Origin: CAYZXK01 sp964482395
GTDB taxonomy: Bacteria > Planctomycetota > Phycisphaerae > UBA1845 > Fen-1342
DNA length: 44,623 nt
Direction: 5' to 3'
Assembly: GCA_964482395.1 (NCBI GenBank)
Contig: CAYZXK010000195.1
Location: 1-44,623, forward strand
Shown: one piece after another, positions 25,472-34,285 of the stretch
Position numbering within the stretch: position 1 is the first letter of the stretch
Layout of the letters: each line of letters starts with the position of its first letter
The notes under the pieces: model-generated
What the model was told of the DNA's origin: nothing
Databases searched by the model: none
Seen by the model: the letters and a program-made list of their open reading frames with translations, nothing else
Translations under genes and position numbers: made by a program

Positions 25472-25478
25472 GCGTCAA
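25450..25478 (-). promoter_or_regulatory. Sigma70-like promoter of nrdJ
   Basis: On the minus strand TTGACG (25473-25478) and TATACT (25450-25455) are separated by exactly 17 bases, each one mismatch from consensus. The start of transcription would be near 25443, giving a leader of about 120 bases before ATG 25323. Confidence 0.75.
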
Positions 25479-25841
25479 AACCAATCCACGCTTTCCTAAG
25501 ATTTCCCATAAACCTCGTATCCCCAACAGGTTGTATTCGGCGCCCTGACTCCATCAATATGTTAGCGCCAGCAAACGGCACTGACGAGCAACCGCCCCGG
25601 AGCGCGGTTCGGTTAGGTCGTTCCCAGCAGGGTTCAGCTCCTGATCGCTTACGGTCAACCCGCCTCGGCCCCGTACGTTCCGATAACCTGATGCCCGCTG
25701 GAGGGATGGATTGGAGCCCGGCAGCCCGGGCCACCATATCGTTGACTCGACCGCTGGTCCGCAACCGCCGAGCAGGCTACATTTTGTAGCCTGGCCTTCG
25801 GTGAGCGGTCGGAACCGGGGCCTGCCCGATCAAGGTGCAGC
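25479..25841. other. Long intergenic region with an 8-bp perfect hairpin; no gene seen
   Basis: Between the nrdJ promoter and the radical SAM gene about 360 bases hold no convincing coding frame. AGGCTACA/TGTAGCCT (25774-25781 and 25785-25792, loop TTT) forms a perfect 8-bp hairpin 50 bases before the radical SAM start. It has no U-run after it, so an operator or leader hairpin is more likely than a terminator. TTGACT at 25742 has no partner -10 box at usable spacing. No tRNA fold or cobalamin riboswitch was recognised on either strand. Confidence 0.4.
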
Positions 25842-27452
25842 GTGATCCCAGCCGAGGCGGTTAAGCGCCCGCGACTCAGACTGATCAACCCCAATTCTCC
25901 GCTGTCCAACATCACCATGCCCAGGGTGGTTCGAGCCATGACCTTCACCCGCAAGGCGTTGTTTGCCCCGACCGGCCTGATGATCTGTGGAGCGGTGATG
26001 CCCAAGCACTGGGAGGTCGAGCTGGTCGACGAGTGCACACTGGACCAGCCGCACCAACCCCGGGCCGACGTCGACCTGGTAGGCATTTCAGCCATGACCA
26101 CTCAGGCCAGGCGCGCTTACCAGCTTGCCGACCAGTACCGGCAATTGGGGATCACCGTGATCATGGGCGGGATCCACCCCAGCGCGCTGCCGGAGGAGGC
26201 CCTCCGCCATTGCGACAGCGTTTGCCTGGGCGACGCCGAATCGACTCTGCCGCATTTGATTGCGGATTGGGAGCAGGCGGCACGGCAGGGCCGGGAGCCC
26301 AGGAGCGGATTGCGTAGAATCTACGATTGGACCGCGTTCCCGACCGCCCCGATTGCCACCCCACGCAAGGACCTGATCGACCCGCGCGACTACCTGGTGG
26401 CCAATCCGATTCAAACCACCCGCGGCTGTCCGCACGGTTGCAACTTCTGCACTACGCCGGCGGTGTTCGGTCGCAAGTTCCGCCGGCGTGCGGTAGCGGA
26501 CATCGTGGAGGAAATTCGAGCCGCCCGCGAGCGGTATCGGGCTTGGTGCTACATCTTTGCCGACGACAACTTCGGGGCCAATCACGCCTGGGCCTTTGAG
26601 CTATGCGAAGCTCTCCGGCCGCTCAAGATTAGCTGGGCCACCCAGTGCGACATACTGGTCAGTCGGGACGAGCGGCTGCTGAAGGCCATGCGGGCCAGCG
26701 GGTGCGTCGGGCTGATTCTAGGGCTTGAAAGCCCCAAGGCGGGGACGCTGGCCGAGGCTGGCAAGAAGTTCGTCAGTGCCGACAGTTACGAATCCCGGAT
26801 TCGCAAAATCCAAAGCTACGGTATCAGCTTGTGGGGGGCGTTCATCTTCGGGTTCGACAGCGATGATTGGCGGGATTGCATGCAGGCCTGTCGCTTCGCC
26901 CAGCGGACCGATCTGGCCATGAGCTGTTACCCCATCCTGACGCCCTACCCCGGCACCGAGTTCTTCAGGCAGTTCCTGCGGGAGGGGCGTCTGCGCACGC
27001 TGGAATGGGAGCGATACAACGGGGCCTCCGTGGTGTACGAGCCGCGCCGGATGACCCCGGCACAATTGCGCCACGCTCAGATGGCGGCATTTGCCGAGTT
27101 CTACAGCCCACGCTCGGCCCTCCGCCGACTCAAGCTCTACCCGCTCAAGAGCCGGGCCTGGCTGGCCAACCTGGCGATTTGGAAGGGCATTCGCTATTAC
27201 CATGCCCGGAAAGGTCGCCCTGTGCCGCGCTTCGCCGACTTCCTAGACCCGCACTCGCGGGCCTGGAAGCACTATTTTGACGACCAGACGGCGCCTCCCG
27301 TCGCTCCGGAGCCGACCGAGACGGCCATTCAGCATGAATCGCTGGCGGCCTGGGCCTGCCTGGCCAGCGATCCCCTGCTGCAACCGGCGGCGGCCTTGTC
27401 CGTTCCGGGGCCGGCCGCGGCCGACGCTGCGGCCGGCCAACCGTGGCCCTGA
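25842..27452 (+). CDS. B12-binding-domain radical SAM protein (DUF4070-like C-terminus)
   Basis: The 536-residue protein has an N-terminal Rossmann-like cobalamin-binding-type domain (about 10-165) with DVDLVGISAMTTQARRAYQLA and ITVIMGGIHPSALPEEAL. A radical SAM barrel follows with TRGCPHGCNFC: Cys196, Cys200 and Cys203 bind the 4Fe-4S cluster, and SAM is cleaved there. Further marks are GLILGLESPKAG and GAFIFGFDSDD. The C-terminal part (about 400-500) resembles DUF4070 seen in HpnJ-like and related enzymes. Such proteins methylate or rearrange lipids, hopanoids or secondary metabolites; the substrate is not deducible. The last 50 residues are Pro/Ala-rich. GTG 25842 is the likely start. A membrane glycosyltransferase follows within 15 bases, so a shared lipid or glycan pathway is possible. 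Confidence 0.85.
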   Translation: MIPAEAVKRPRLRLINPNSPLSNITMPRVVRAMTFTRKALFAPTGLMICGAVMPKHWEVELVDECTLDQPHQPRADVDLVGISAMTTQARRAYQLADQYRQLGITVIMGGIHPSALPEEALRHCDSVCLGDAESTLPHLIADWEQAARQGREPRSGLRRIYDWTAFPTAPIATPRKDLIDPRDYLVANPIQTTRGCPHGCNFCTTPAVFGRKFRRRAVADIVEEIRAARERYRAWCYIFADDNFGANHAWAFELCEALRPLKISWATQCDILVSRDERLLKAMRASGCVGLILGLESPKAGTLAEAGKKFVSADSYESRIRKIQSYGISLWGAFIFGFDSDDWRDCMQACRFAQRTDLAMSCYPILTPYPGTEFFRQFLREGRLRTLEWERYNGASVVYEPRRMTPAQLRHAQMAAFAEFYSPRSALRRLKLYPLKSRAWLANLAIWKGIRYYHARKGRPVPRFADFLDPHSRAWKHYFDDQTAPPVAPEPTETAIQHESLAAWACLASDPLLQPAAALSVPGPAAADAAAGQPWP

Positions 27453-27464
27453 GGCCGACATTCG

Positions 27465-29246
27465 GTGGCCCAACCACAGAGCCTGACCAACAGCATGAAC
27501 CGCTCACTGCCGCGATTGAACCGAACCGACCTGGCAGCCGCAGGCCTGCTTGTGCTGGCCGCGGCCTACATGAGCTACGCGGTCGTACACGCTCCCCGCA
27601 CCATCGGCACCTACCAGGACGACGGCATCTACCTGGTGACTGCCAAGTCTCTGGCTGAGGGTAAGGGATATCGTCACCTCGAGCTGCCTGGTGAACCTTA
27701 TCAGACCAAATACCCGATCCTTTACCCGCTGCTCGTCTCCCTGATCTGGCGAGTGTGGCCGCAGTTCCCGGACAACATCGCCGGCATCCAGGTAGCCAAT
27801 GTCCTGCTGTGGAGCGTGGGGTCATGGCTGGCCTATCGGCTGATGCGCCAAGTTTGGCAACTGCCCGGCTGGCTGGCTGCCGCCGGTCCGCTACTGGCGC
27901 TGGCCAACCCGACCACCGCCGGCCTGTTCCAAACCGCAATGGCTGAGTGCTTGTATCTGCCGCTTTCGATGGCCGCTCTGCTGCTGGCTCACTCGACAGT
28001 TTCGACCGGGCCGGCCGGTCAGTCCGGGCGGTGGTTGCCCGGTCGGGCCATTCTGTTCGGGCTGATGGCTGGCGGCGCTTACTTGACCCGCTTGATCGGG
28101 ATTACGGTCGCGGCCGCGGCCGTCGTCAGTCTGATGCTGGCCCGGCGGTGGAAAGCGGCGGCGGCATCGGCCATCTGCGTGCTGCTGGTCGCAAGCGGCT
28201 GGCAGCTCTGGTGCGGCTACGCCACCGCCGCCAACCGCACCAATCCAGCGATCGAAGCGTTTCGCTACGACTTGGACTATTCGGCTTGGCGTCCACGCGA
28301 TCCGGCCAGCCTCGTCCGGATCGTCCCCCACAATGCCGCCGCTATGGCCTTGGCCCTGCTTACTCAACTTACGCCGATCCCCAACAACTGGCTGACCCGG
28401 GCCCCGGGCGGCGGACTGGCCGGTGGCTGGCGCCTCTACTCGCTGATGCTGATCAGCCTGGTACTGGTGGGGGTCGGCCTGGCCGGAACGTGGCAACGCG
28501 CCTGGCCGATCCTGCATCTCTACCTGGTGATCTACATCGGGTTGGTGCTGCTCTGGCCGTTCCGTCCATGGCGTTTCCTGCTTCCGATCCTGCCGTTGCT
28601 GACCGGGGCGGGGCTGGCCGGGGCGTACCTGGTCGTCGTTCTTTTGGTTGAAGCGATTGCCGGCCGGGACAGCTCGATCTCCCCGCGGCCCCAAAGCGAA
28701 GCCACGGGGCCACCCAGCCTCTGGCAATCGAGCGGAACCGGACATGCGGCCGCCATCCGAATAGTCTTTGTAGTGGCCGGCATGCTCGCGTTCCAAAACC
28801 TCCGGCCGATCGTGACCGAGCGCGGCCGGCAGTACTTGGAGCAGTCCGAACTTCAGCGCGAGGCCCTGATCGATCTATTGAGGTCGCAGACCCCACCGGA
28901 TGCCGTGATCTGCTCCCTGGATAACGCTTACCTCCACTTGCGGACCGGGAGAAAGATTGTGCCTTTTGTACCCTATGAATACCCGGTTCCGAGTTTATAT
29001 CCGCCGGACTTGCCGCTGAGCGAGTGCGGCCACCTGGCTACCCCAGGCCGTCTCTTGGCCGATCTGGAGCACATGCGTACCCGCCTGCCCGGCTATCTGC
29101 AAACCGCGCGGGTCGGTTACCTGGTGGCCGATGCGGAAACCGATTCCGGGATCGTGTTCGGCGAGTTCCTGCGAGCCCGGCCGGACTTGTTCCGAGCAGT
29201 CCGAACCGCCGGGCGTTACTCGCTTTACCGTGTGACGTCGCGCTGA
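27465..29246 (+). CDS. GT39/ArnT-like polytopic membrane glycosyltransferase
   Basis: The 593-residue protein has about ten or more hydrophobic helices. It opens its first periplasmic loop with TYQDDGIYLVTAKSLAEGKGY, matching the 'DDaiYl..A..la.G.gy' signature of GT-C enzymes (dolichyl-phosphate mannosyltransferase/ArnT group), where the Asp pair is catalytic. The sugar donor would be a polyprenyl phosphate sugar. A soluble C-terminal region (about 455-590) with LLRSQTPPDAVICSLDN and KIVPFVPYEYP fits the periplasmic tail of that group. GTG 27465 (GAGG ten bases upstream) or ATG 27495 may be the start. It lies 12 bases after the radical SAM gene stop, so co-transcription is likely. Acceptor unknown. 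Confidence 0.75.
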   Translation: MAQPQSLTNSMNRSLPRLNRTDLAAAGLLVLAAAYMSYAVVHAPRTIGTYQDDGIYLVTAKSLAEGKGYRHLELPGEPYQTKYPILYPLLVSLIWRVWPQFPDNIAGIQVANVLLWSVGSWLAYRLMRQVWQLPGWLAAAGPLLALANPTTAGLFQTAMAECLYLPLSMAALLLAHSTVSTGPAGQSGRWLPGRAILFGLMAGGAYLTRLIGITVAAAAVVSLMLARRWKAAAASAICVLLVASGWQLWCGYATAANRTNPAIEAFRYDLDYSAWRPRDPASLVRIVPHNAAAMALALLTQLTPIPNNWLTRAPGGGLAGGWRLYSLMLISLVLVGVGLAGTWQRAWPILHLYLVIYIGLVLLWPFRPWRFLLPILPLLTGAGLAGAYLVVVLLVEAIAGRDSSISPRPQSEATGPPSLWQSSGTGHAAAIRIVFVVAGMLAFQNLRPIVTERGRQYLEQSELQREALIDLLRSQTPPDAVICSLDNAYLHLRTGRKIVPFVPYEYPVPSLYPPDLPLSECGHLATPGRLLADLEHMRTRLPGYLQTARVGYLVADAETDSGIVFGEFLRARPDLFRAVRTAGRYSLYRVTSR

Positions 29247-29442
29247 TGACCGCGTAGTCGGATCCCCGCCGAGGTTGCCGCCGTAGAGGAACCGGCGAGC
29301 CACCGACAGTGGGTGTTCGGACCCCGAATGCCAGGCCCGCAACTGCCAGTGTCCGGTCCGGGCCCCTCAGCAGCGCAGTAAGCTCCCATACCATAAAGAC
29401 TTACACTGAGTCGAACTCGCCGGCCGGGGCCCGAAATAACTC

Positions 29443-29472
29443 TTGACTCGCGGGAGTGGTTAGAGGTAGACT
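29443..29472 (+). promoter_or_regulatory. Sigma70-like promoter of the PEP-CTERM gene at 29656
   Basis: TTGACT (29443-29448) and TAGACT (29467-29472) are separated by 18 bases. Transcription would start near 29479, leaving a long leader of about 175 bases. The stretch 29247-29442 before it holds no gene that I can support. The leader has GC-rich inverted segments (for example GGCGCC...GGCGCC around 29535-29550) but no riboswitch that I recognise. Confidence 0.5.
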
Positions 29473-29655
29473 GTGACTCGGAGAGCGAGCAGGAGCTCCG
29501 CACCCTGTCGCAGGCTCATTTGTCGGTAACCGTGGCGCCTGGGCGGGCGCCCGAGTAAGTCTTTGTGGAAGCATATGCCCGCGGAAAGAGGAAGCTGCGG
29601 GATGGTCCCGGGCTGAACGCGGGCGGTCAGTGTCCTTGAGGAGAAGGAGAAAAGG

Positions 29656-30384
29656 ATGCGAAAGATTGCTGTGTTGGCAGCGCTGGCACTGGTGGTGCCA
29701 GCCATGGCAGGCGTGCTGACCGCCGAGCCTGTCGGGAAACTAGCTGGCGGTCACGTGTTGGGTAGCGGTGCCCGTGATTCCTACCTGGTGTACGACAATA
29801 CGGTGTATCCGTCGGGGTACGGATTCTCGCAGAATCCCGGGGCGTGGATTGGCGACGACCTCCAGTTGGATTATCAGACCGCACCGGAGGGCTACCGGAC
29901 TCTGAACTCCGTGTCCTGGACGGTGTGGAACGCTTCCACCGCCGGGCCGCTGAACACCTGCGACGTGCAGCTGACGTTCTGGTCGCTTTACGATGGGACC
30001 CCCCTGGGCACCATCACCTTTCAGGGCCTGGATCCGTACCTGCCGAGCTACTACTACACGATCTACACTGCTACTGACTTGTGCTCCCTGGGCATCGTGT
30101 TGCCGGAGGACGGCTGGATTGGCGTTGCGGCTCGGATCTACAACCTGACCGGAGGCGCCACCAAGGCCGGCCAGATCCTGTACAATCCACCGATCCTCGG
30201 CTCCAGTGCCGACATGTTCTACCTGGACAACACCGTCGCCACCCCGCCCGGCACTAACCAGGGCTGGTACTGGTTCGGTGGCAACCCGGTGGCCAACTTC
30301 CTGTGGGCCATCGAGGTTTGCCCGGAGCCGGCCTCGCTGGCGCTGCTGGCGCTTGGCGGCCTGATGCTGATTCGTCGGCGTTAG
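29656..30384 (+). CDS. PEP-CTERM surface protein
   Basis: The 242-residue exported protein has a signal peptide (MRKIAVLAALALVVPAMA) and a C-terminal sorting signal: CPEPASLALLALGGLMLIRRR, that is, a PEP motif, one hydrophobic helix and an Arg tail. Exosortase and related enzymes recognise this and attach or release the protein at the surface; no exosortase lies in the window. The body is beta-rich and Tyr/Gly/Thr-rich (TLNSVSWTVWNAS, CDVQLTFWSLYDGTPLG), suggesting a beta-sandwich. AAGGAG lies before the ATG. A strong promoter stands at 29443 and a terminator at 30415, so it is a single-gene unit. Role at the cell surface is inferred. Confidence 0.85.
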   Translation: MRKIAVLAALALVVPAMAGVLTAEPVGKLAGGHVLGSGARDSYLVYDNTVYPSGYGFSQNPGAWIGDDLQLDYQTAPEGYRTLNSVSWTVWNASTAGPLNTCDVQLTFWSLYDGTPLGTITFQGLDPYLPSYYYTIYTATDLCSLGIVLPEDGWIGVAARIYNLTGGATKAGQILYNPPILGSSADMFYLDNTVATPPGTNQGWYWFGGNPVANFLWAIEVCPEPASLALLALGGLMLIRRR

Positions 30385-30414
30385 CAACTGTCCGGTGACA
30401 CTTGCGCTTCCTCC

Positions 30415-30452
30415 CCCCGGCGGGTCCTCTCACCCCGCCGGGGTTTCTTTTT
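30415..30452 (+). terminator. Rho-independent terminator after the PEP-CTERM gene
   Basis: A perfect 10-bp stem, CCCCGGCGGG (30415-30424) with CCCGCCGGGG (30434-30443), nine-base loop, is followed by TTTCTTTTT (30444-30452). It lies 30 bases after the stop codon and before the next gene at 30502. Confidence 0.9.
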
Positions 30453-30501
30453 GCGCCTGCCGCCCCATCCCGAACCTGCTAGGATGTAACAGAGCCTGCG
30501 C

Positions 30502-31461
30502 ATGAGCCGCCGGCTCAACCGGGTACGGCGGGCCACCTGCCCGCAAATCCGGTTGGCGGGCGGCGAGCCCGCAGCTCAGGCGTCTCTTGACAGGCGCAAG
30601 AAGGTGCTCAACCGCTGGATCGGAATCGCGACGGCATCCCTCATGGTTGCGGCCAATGCAGCCATCGTCTGGCGAGACCTGCTGCCGGAGTGGCTGGCCG
30701 GCGACCCACCGCCCTCCGAGCCCCAGCTCCTTTCGCCCGGCGAAAAACGATTCGTCCAGGTCGGAATCTACGACGAACAGGGCCGCCCGGTCGGACGAAG
30801 CTGGACCCAGGCCACACGCGTTGGAACGGAGGGTATCGTCACCACCAAGACCGTCACCGTCCTGGAACCCATCGGCCTGCCCGGCGGCCTGAGCACCCCA
30901 CCGGTCCGAATCGAAACCGCAGTCAGCTATCGCTACAACCAGGCCCGGGTCGACGAACTGGACTTCCGCATGTTCGGCCTGGGAATCCCGATCTTCCTCC
31001 ACGGTGAGGCGATGGCCACCGGTGAGTTTCCCTTCACCTGGCAAGTCGGCCCCCACCGCGGGAAGGTGATTCTGGATTCTCGGGCGCCGGCGGCGCTGGG
31101 CGACGTGATCCGCCCGTTCGATCGACTGGCCGACCTGTACGTCGGCCGTAGCTGGCGGCTGGACCTGCTCGATCCGCTTTCCCACATGCTGCCCAACCTC
31201 AAACAGACCGGACTGAGCCTGGAGCCGGTCCTGATCCAGGTAACCGGCAAGGAGAACATCACGCATCAGGGAGTCCCAGTCGAAGCTTTCCGGGTGGAAG
31301 GCGGCGGAGCCCGGGCCTGGGTGGCCGCCGACGGCCAGGTACTGCGACAGGAAGTCAACCTGCCGCTGCTCGGCCGCCTAATACTGCTGGATGAACCCTA
31401 CGATGACCAAGCCCGATGCGACGCGCTGAAGCGAACCCTGGTACCGTCGGAGGTAGACTAA
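30502..31461 (+). CDS. Single-pass membrane-anchored protein of unknown function
   Basis: The 319-residue protein has a basic N-terminus followed by one transmembrane helix (WIGIATASLMVAANAAIVW, about 38-57), and the rest appears external. The body is beta-rich with repeated aromatic strands, such as KRFVQVGIYDEQGRPVGRSW, RIETAVSYRYNQARVDELDF, FPFTWQVGPHRGKVILDSRA and RSWRLDLLDPLSHML. It looks like a tandem beta-domain (two similar halves possible). No family is recognised. It lies 75 bases before an ABC ATPase and may serve as its partner, but that is only by neighbourhood. No strong ribosome site precedes the start. Confidence 0.5.
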   Translation: MSRRLNRVRRATCPQIRLAGGEPAAQASLDRRKKVLNRWIGIATASLMVAANAAIVWRDLLPEWLAGDPPPSEPQLLSPGEKRFVQVGIYDEQGRPVGRSWTQATRVGTEGIVTTKTVTVLEPIGLPGGLSTPPVRIETAVSYRYNQARVDELDFRMFGLGIPIFLHGEAMATGEFPFTWQVGPHRGKVILDSRAPAALGDVIRPFDRLADLYVGRSWRLDLLDPLSHMLPNLKQTGLSLEPVLIQVTGKENITHQGVPVEAFRVEGGGARAWVAADGQVLRQEVNLPLLGRLILLDEPYDDQARCDALKRTLVPSEVD

Positions 31462-31535
31462 AACTCCGTGTGGCACTGCTCGGCGAGCAGGGCCCGCCCT
31501 TGCCGCTCGCAAAGCAGCGGTAAACTGCCTCAGCC

Positions 31536-32321
31536 ATGACCGAAGCTTGCCATCCCGACTCGAACCGCGAAATCACCGTCCGCATCGAGAACCTCACCAA
31601 GTCCTTCGGACGGCAGGTAGCGGTCCGCGACCTTTCCTTGCATCTTTACAGGGGGGAGGTGTTCGCATTCCTGGGTCCCAACGGAGCCGGCAAAACCACC
31701 ACCCTGAAAGCTACTGCCGGCCTGCTGCGACCTGACACCGGGACTGTGACCATCTGCGGCTGCCTGATGCAGCGGGAAGCCCGACAGGCCAAGCAACACC
31801 TCGCCTTCGTCCCGGACGTGCCTTTCGTCTACGAAAAGCTCACCGGGCGCGAGTTCATCCGGTTCACTCGCGAGATGTACGGCGTACCGGAGGCGGCAGC
31901 CGAGTCACGGCTGGCCGAGCTTGCCCGACGGCTGGCCATGGACGGGTTTCTGGACCAGCTTTGCGAGACCTACAGTCATGGCATGAAGCAGAAGGTCGCC
32001 CTGGCCGCGGCCTTGATCCACCAGCCGCGGGTGTTGATCGTGGACGAGCCCATGGTTGGACTCGACCCACGCACTGCCCGAGTCACCCGGGACATCTTCC
32101 GCGACCTGGCCCGGGCCGGCGGCACGGTCTTCATGAGCACTCACACCCTGGACGTGGCTGAGCAACTGGCCGACCGGATCGGAATCATCCATCACGGCCG
32201 CCTGACCGCCCTGGGCACGCTGGCCGAGCTTCGCACTCAGGCCCAGGTGGACGGCCGCCTGGAGGATGTGTTCCTGCGGCTGACCGAGGCGCCGCCGGAT
32301 GAGACCGCCCCGGCTTCCTAA
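31536..32321 (+). CDS. ABC transporter ATP-binding protein
   Basis: The 261-residue ATPase has Walker A GPNGAGKT (47-54), a Q-loop region near FVPDVPFVYEKLT, signature YSHGMKQKVALA (about 146-157) with Ser-His-Gly-Met in place of LSGGQ, Walker B VLIVDEP (about 165-171) and the H-loop MSTHTLD. The order and length match export-type ATPases such as the CcmA/Natural-resistance (DRA) group. No permease gene follows: the strand changes at 32322 and the next gene is the flotillin on the minus strand. The neighbour at 30502 has only one membrane helix. The transporter's membrane part is probably elsewhere, so the substrate is unknown. Confidence 0.88.
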   Translation: MTEACHPDSNREITVRIENLTKSFGRQVAVRDLSLHLYRGEVFAFLGPNGAGKTTTLKATAGLLRPDTGTVTICGCLMQREARQAKQHLAFVPDVPFVYEKLTGREFIRFTREMYGVPEAAAESRLAELARRLAMDGFLDQLCETYSHGMKQKVALAAALIHQPRVLIVDEPMVGLDPRTARVTRDIFRDLARAGGTVFMSTHTLDVAEQLADRIGIIHHGRLTALGTLAELRTQAQVDGRLEDVFLRLTEAPPDETAPAS

Positions 32322-32428
32322 CCGCCGGCCGGCTATTCCGCACCACCGCCCAATGCCGCCAGTCCGCCCTGTGCAAGATCAGCGGTGGCTGGCTCAGGTC
32401 CACGCGGCCCGACCGGGGCTGCTTGCAG

Positions 32429-34285
32429 CTACGTGGCGGGCGGCTCCACCGGCGCGGTCTCGCCCGCGGTACCGGTGACCCGTTCGACTACCCGGCCGAT
32501 GGCCTTGCCGACCGCCGCCACACCGGCCGCAGCCGCTTTCTTCACGTCCGGGGGCACCGACCGCTCCAAGCCGTCAACGAACATCCCCGCGGCCTGACCT
32601 TGATAGAACGCCGCGGTCATGCGGGCCAGCGCGGCCGGATCGCCCCAGAAGGTCATCTGGGCGTTGGCCAGCGCCTGTCCGAAGGCCTGGGCGGCCGCGA
32701 TCCGGGCCTCTTTCTCCGCCGCGATCCGGGCCAGCTCCACCTGCAATTCGCGGGCGATCTTCTCAAACCGGGCCTGCCCTTCCAAATCGCGGATTTTCAC
32801 CGTGACCTGGGCGTCCTGCACCTTCACCTGTTCCTGGGCGACCGTCACCGGAACCATCTGCATGGCTCGCTCGGCCTCAGCTTCCAGCGCCTTGGCCTGC
32901 TTGGTCGCCTCGGCCAGCCGGATGCGGGCCAAAGCCTGCTTCTCGGCGGCGATCTGTTCACCTTCGGCCTTCTTGACCTGAGCGTAGGCGGCCACGTCCG
33001 CGATCATCTGCTCCTCGATCCGCTGTTGCTCGACTTCGGCCGACTTGGCGATGACCGCCCGGTCCTTCTCGCGCTCGGCGGTGGCTCGGACCTGCACGGT
33101 GAGGACCGCCTGCTCGGCCGCCTTGCGAGTCTGCTCGGCGGCCAACTGCTCGGCCTCGGCTGCCGCTCGGCGTTTCTCGGCCTCGGCGATCGCGATCTGC
33201 TGTTCTCGCCGGGCCAGCTCGACCGCCCGTTCCCGGGCTACCGCGGCCACCTGGGCCGCCTGCTCACGTTCCTGATCCGCCACCTGCACCGCCTTGTTCT
33301 GCTCGACCGTGGCCAGCTTGACCTCGCGTTCCGCCTGCACCCGGGCGATCCCCGCCAGCTTGCTCTGCTGGGCAGCGACCGTGGCGGCCTTCTGCTGGTT
33401 CTCGGCATTGGCGATGCTCTTGGCGGCCTCCGCCTCGGCTCGGGCCCGGGCTTCGATGACCTCCTGCTGGGCAACGTACTGGGCGGTCTTGACGTTCTGT
33501 TCCTTCACTCGCTGATCAGCCTCGCGTTCGATCGTGTTGCGGGCCACCCGCTGGGCCTGGACCTGCTCGGCGATGGTCCGGGCGCCCTGGGCGTCGAAGA
33601 CGTTTTCCTCCGGTCGCATGGCGGCCAGCGGAGCCTGATCCAGACTGGAGATGGTCACCGATTCCAAGTACAGCCCGTTGGACTTGAGGTCCTGCTCGAC
33701 GATTTTCTGGACCGCCTCCGCGAATTCGGCCCGCTTGGCGTTAAGGTCGTAAAGCTTCTGGGTGGCGGCCACGGTGCGCAAGGCGGAAACCAGTTTCTCG
33801 AAAATGAGTTGCTGGACCGCCAGCGGATTACTGGAATTGAGTCCCAGCGAGGTGGCCGCCTGAATGATGTCCTCGGGCTCCTTCTTGACCCGCACATAGA
33901 ACACGGCCTTCACATCGGCCCGCAGGAAGTCCGCGGTAATCAGGGCTTCCGGCCCGGTCCGGTCGACCTCCAGCTTGAAGGTCTTCAGTGAGACCGGGAT
34001 GACCTCGTGAACCACCGGGATCACGATCGCCCCGCCGTCGATGATGCACTTGCGCCCCCCGACGCCGGTCCGCACGAACGCCTCATCGGCCGAGGTCTTC
34101 CGGTACAACCGGGTGATGATCACCAGGATGGAGAACAGCAGCAGCAGGGCCACGCCGAACGCCATCAGGATCATCTGCGACAGTCTGGGCAGCTCCGGCC
34201 AGAAGAAGGGACCGATTATCAGGCCAACCCCCACCAGAATTCCGACCAGCATGAAGAACGTGATTGAGCCACGGTTGCGGTTCAT
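32429..34285 (-). CDS. YqiK/flotillin-like SPFH-domain membrane scaffold protein
   Basis: The 618-residue protein has two closely spaced N-terminal helices (ITFFMLVGILVGVGLIIG and MILMAFGVALLLLFSILV). An SPFH/band-7 domain follows (about 75-240; FVRTGVGGRKCIIDGGAIVI and ADFLRADVKAVFYVRVKKEP). A very long Ala/Glu/Arg/Gln coiled coil (about 245-530, such as AEAEAAKSIANAENQQKAA) precedes a Gly/Ala C-terminal part. Flotillins form scaffolds in membrane microdomains and can stabilise or organise envelope complexes. ATG 34285 is coupled by an ATGA overlap to the upstream OB-fold partner, the usual YqiJ-YqiK pairing. AGGAAA precedes the start. Confidence 0.88.
   Translation of the reverse strand: MNRNRGSITFFMLVGILVGVGLIIGPFFWPELPRLSQMILMAFGVALLLLFSILVIITRLYRKTSADEAFVRTGVGGRKCIIDGGAIVIPVVHEVIPVSLKTFKLEVDRTGPEALITADFLRADVKAVFYVRVKKEPEDIIQAATSLGLNSSNPLAVQQLIFEKLVSALRTVAATQKLYDLNAKRAEFAEAVQKIVEQDLKSNGLYLESVTISSLDQAPLAAMRPEENVFDAQGARTIAEQVQAQRVARNTIEREADQRVKEQNVKTAQYVAQQEVIEARARAEAEAAKSIANAENQQKAATVAAQQSKLAGIARVQAEREVKLATVEQNKAVQVADQEREQAAQVAAVARERAVELARREQQIAIAEAEKRRAAAEAEQLAAEQTRKAAEQAVLTVQVRATAEREKDRAVIAKSAEVEQQRIEEQMIADVAAYAQVKKAEGEQIAAEKQALARIRLAEATKQAKALEAEAERAMQMVPVTVAQEQVKVQDAQVTVKIRDLEGQARFEKIARELQVELARIAAEKEARIAAAQAFGQALANAQMTFWGDPAALARMTAAFYQGQAAGMFVDGLERSVPPDVKKAAAAGVAAVGKAIGRVVERVTGTAGETAPVEPPAT

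Noticed and set aside
25600..25700. tRNA-like GGTTCAGCTCC segment
   Set aside because: No acceptor or anticodon stem pairs with it at tRNA spacing.
31476..31490. Short hairpin CTGCTC/GAGCAG before the ABC ATPase
   Set aside because: Six-base stem without T-run; could be chance.
32423..33991. Leu/Gly-rich plus-strand frame opposite the flotillin
   Set aside because: It mirrors the repetitive coiled-coil codons of the flotillin gene; no signal peptide or family pattern.
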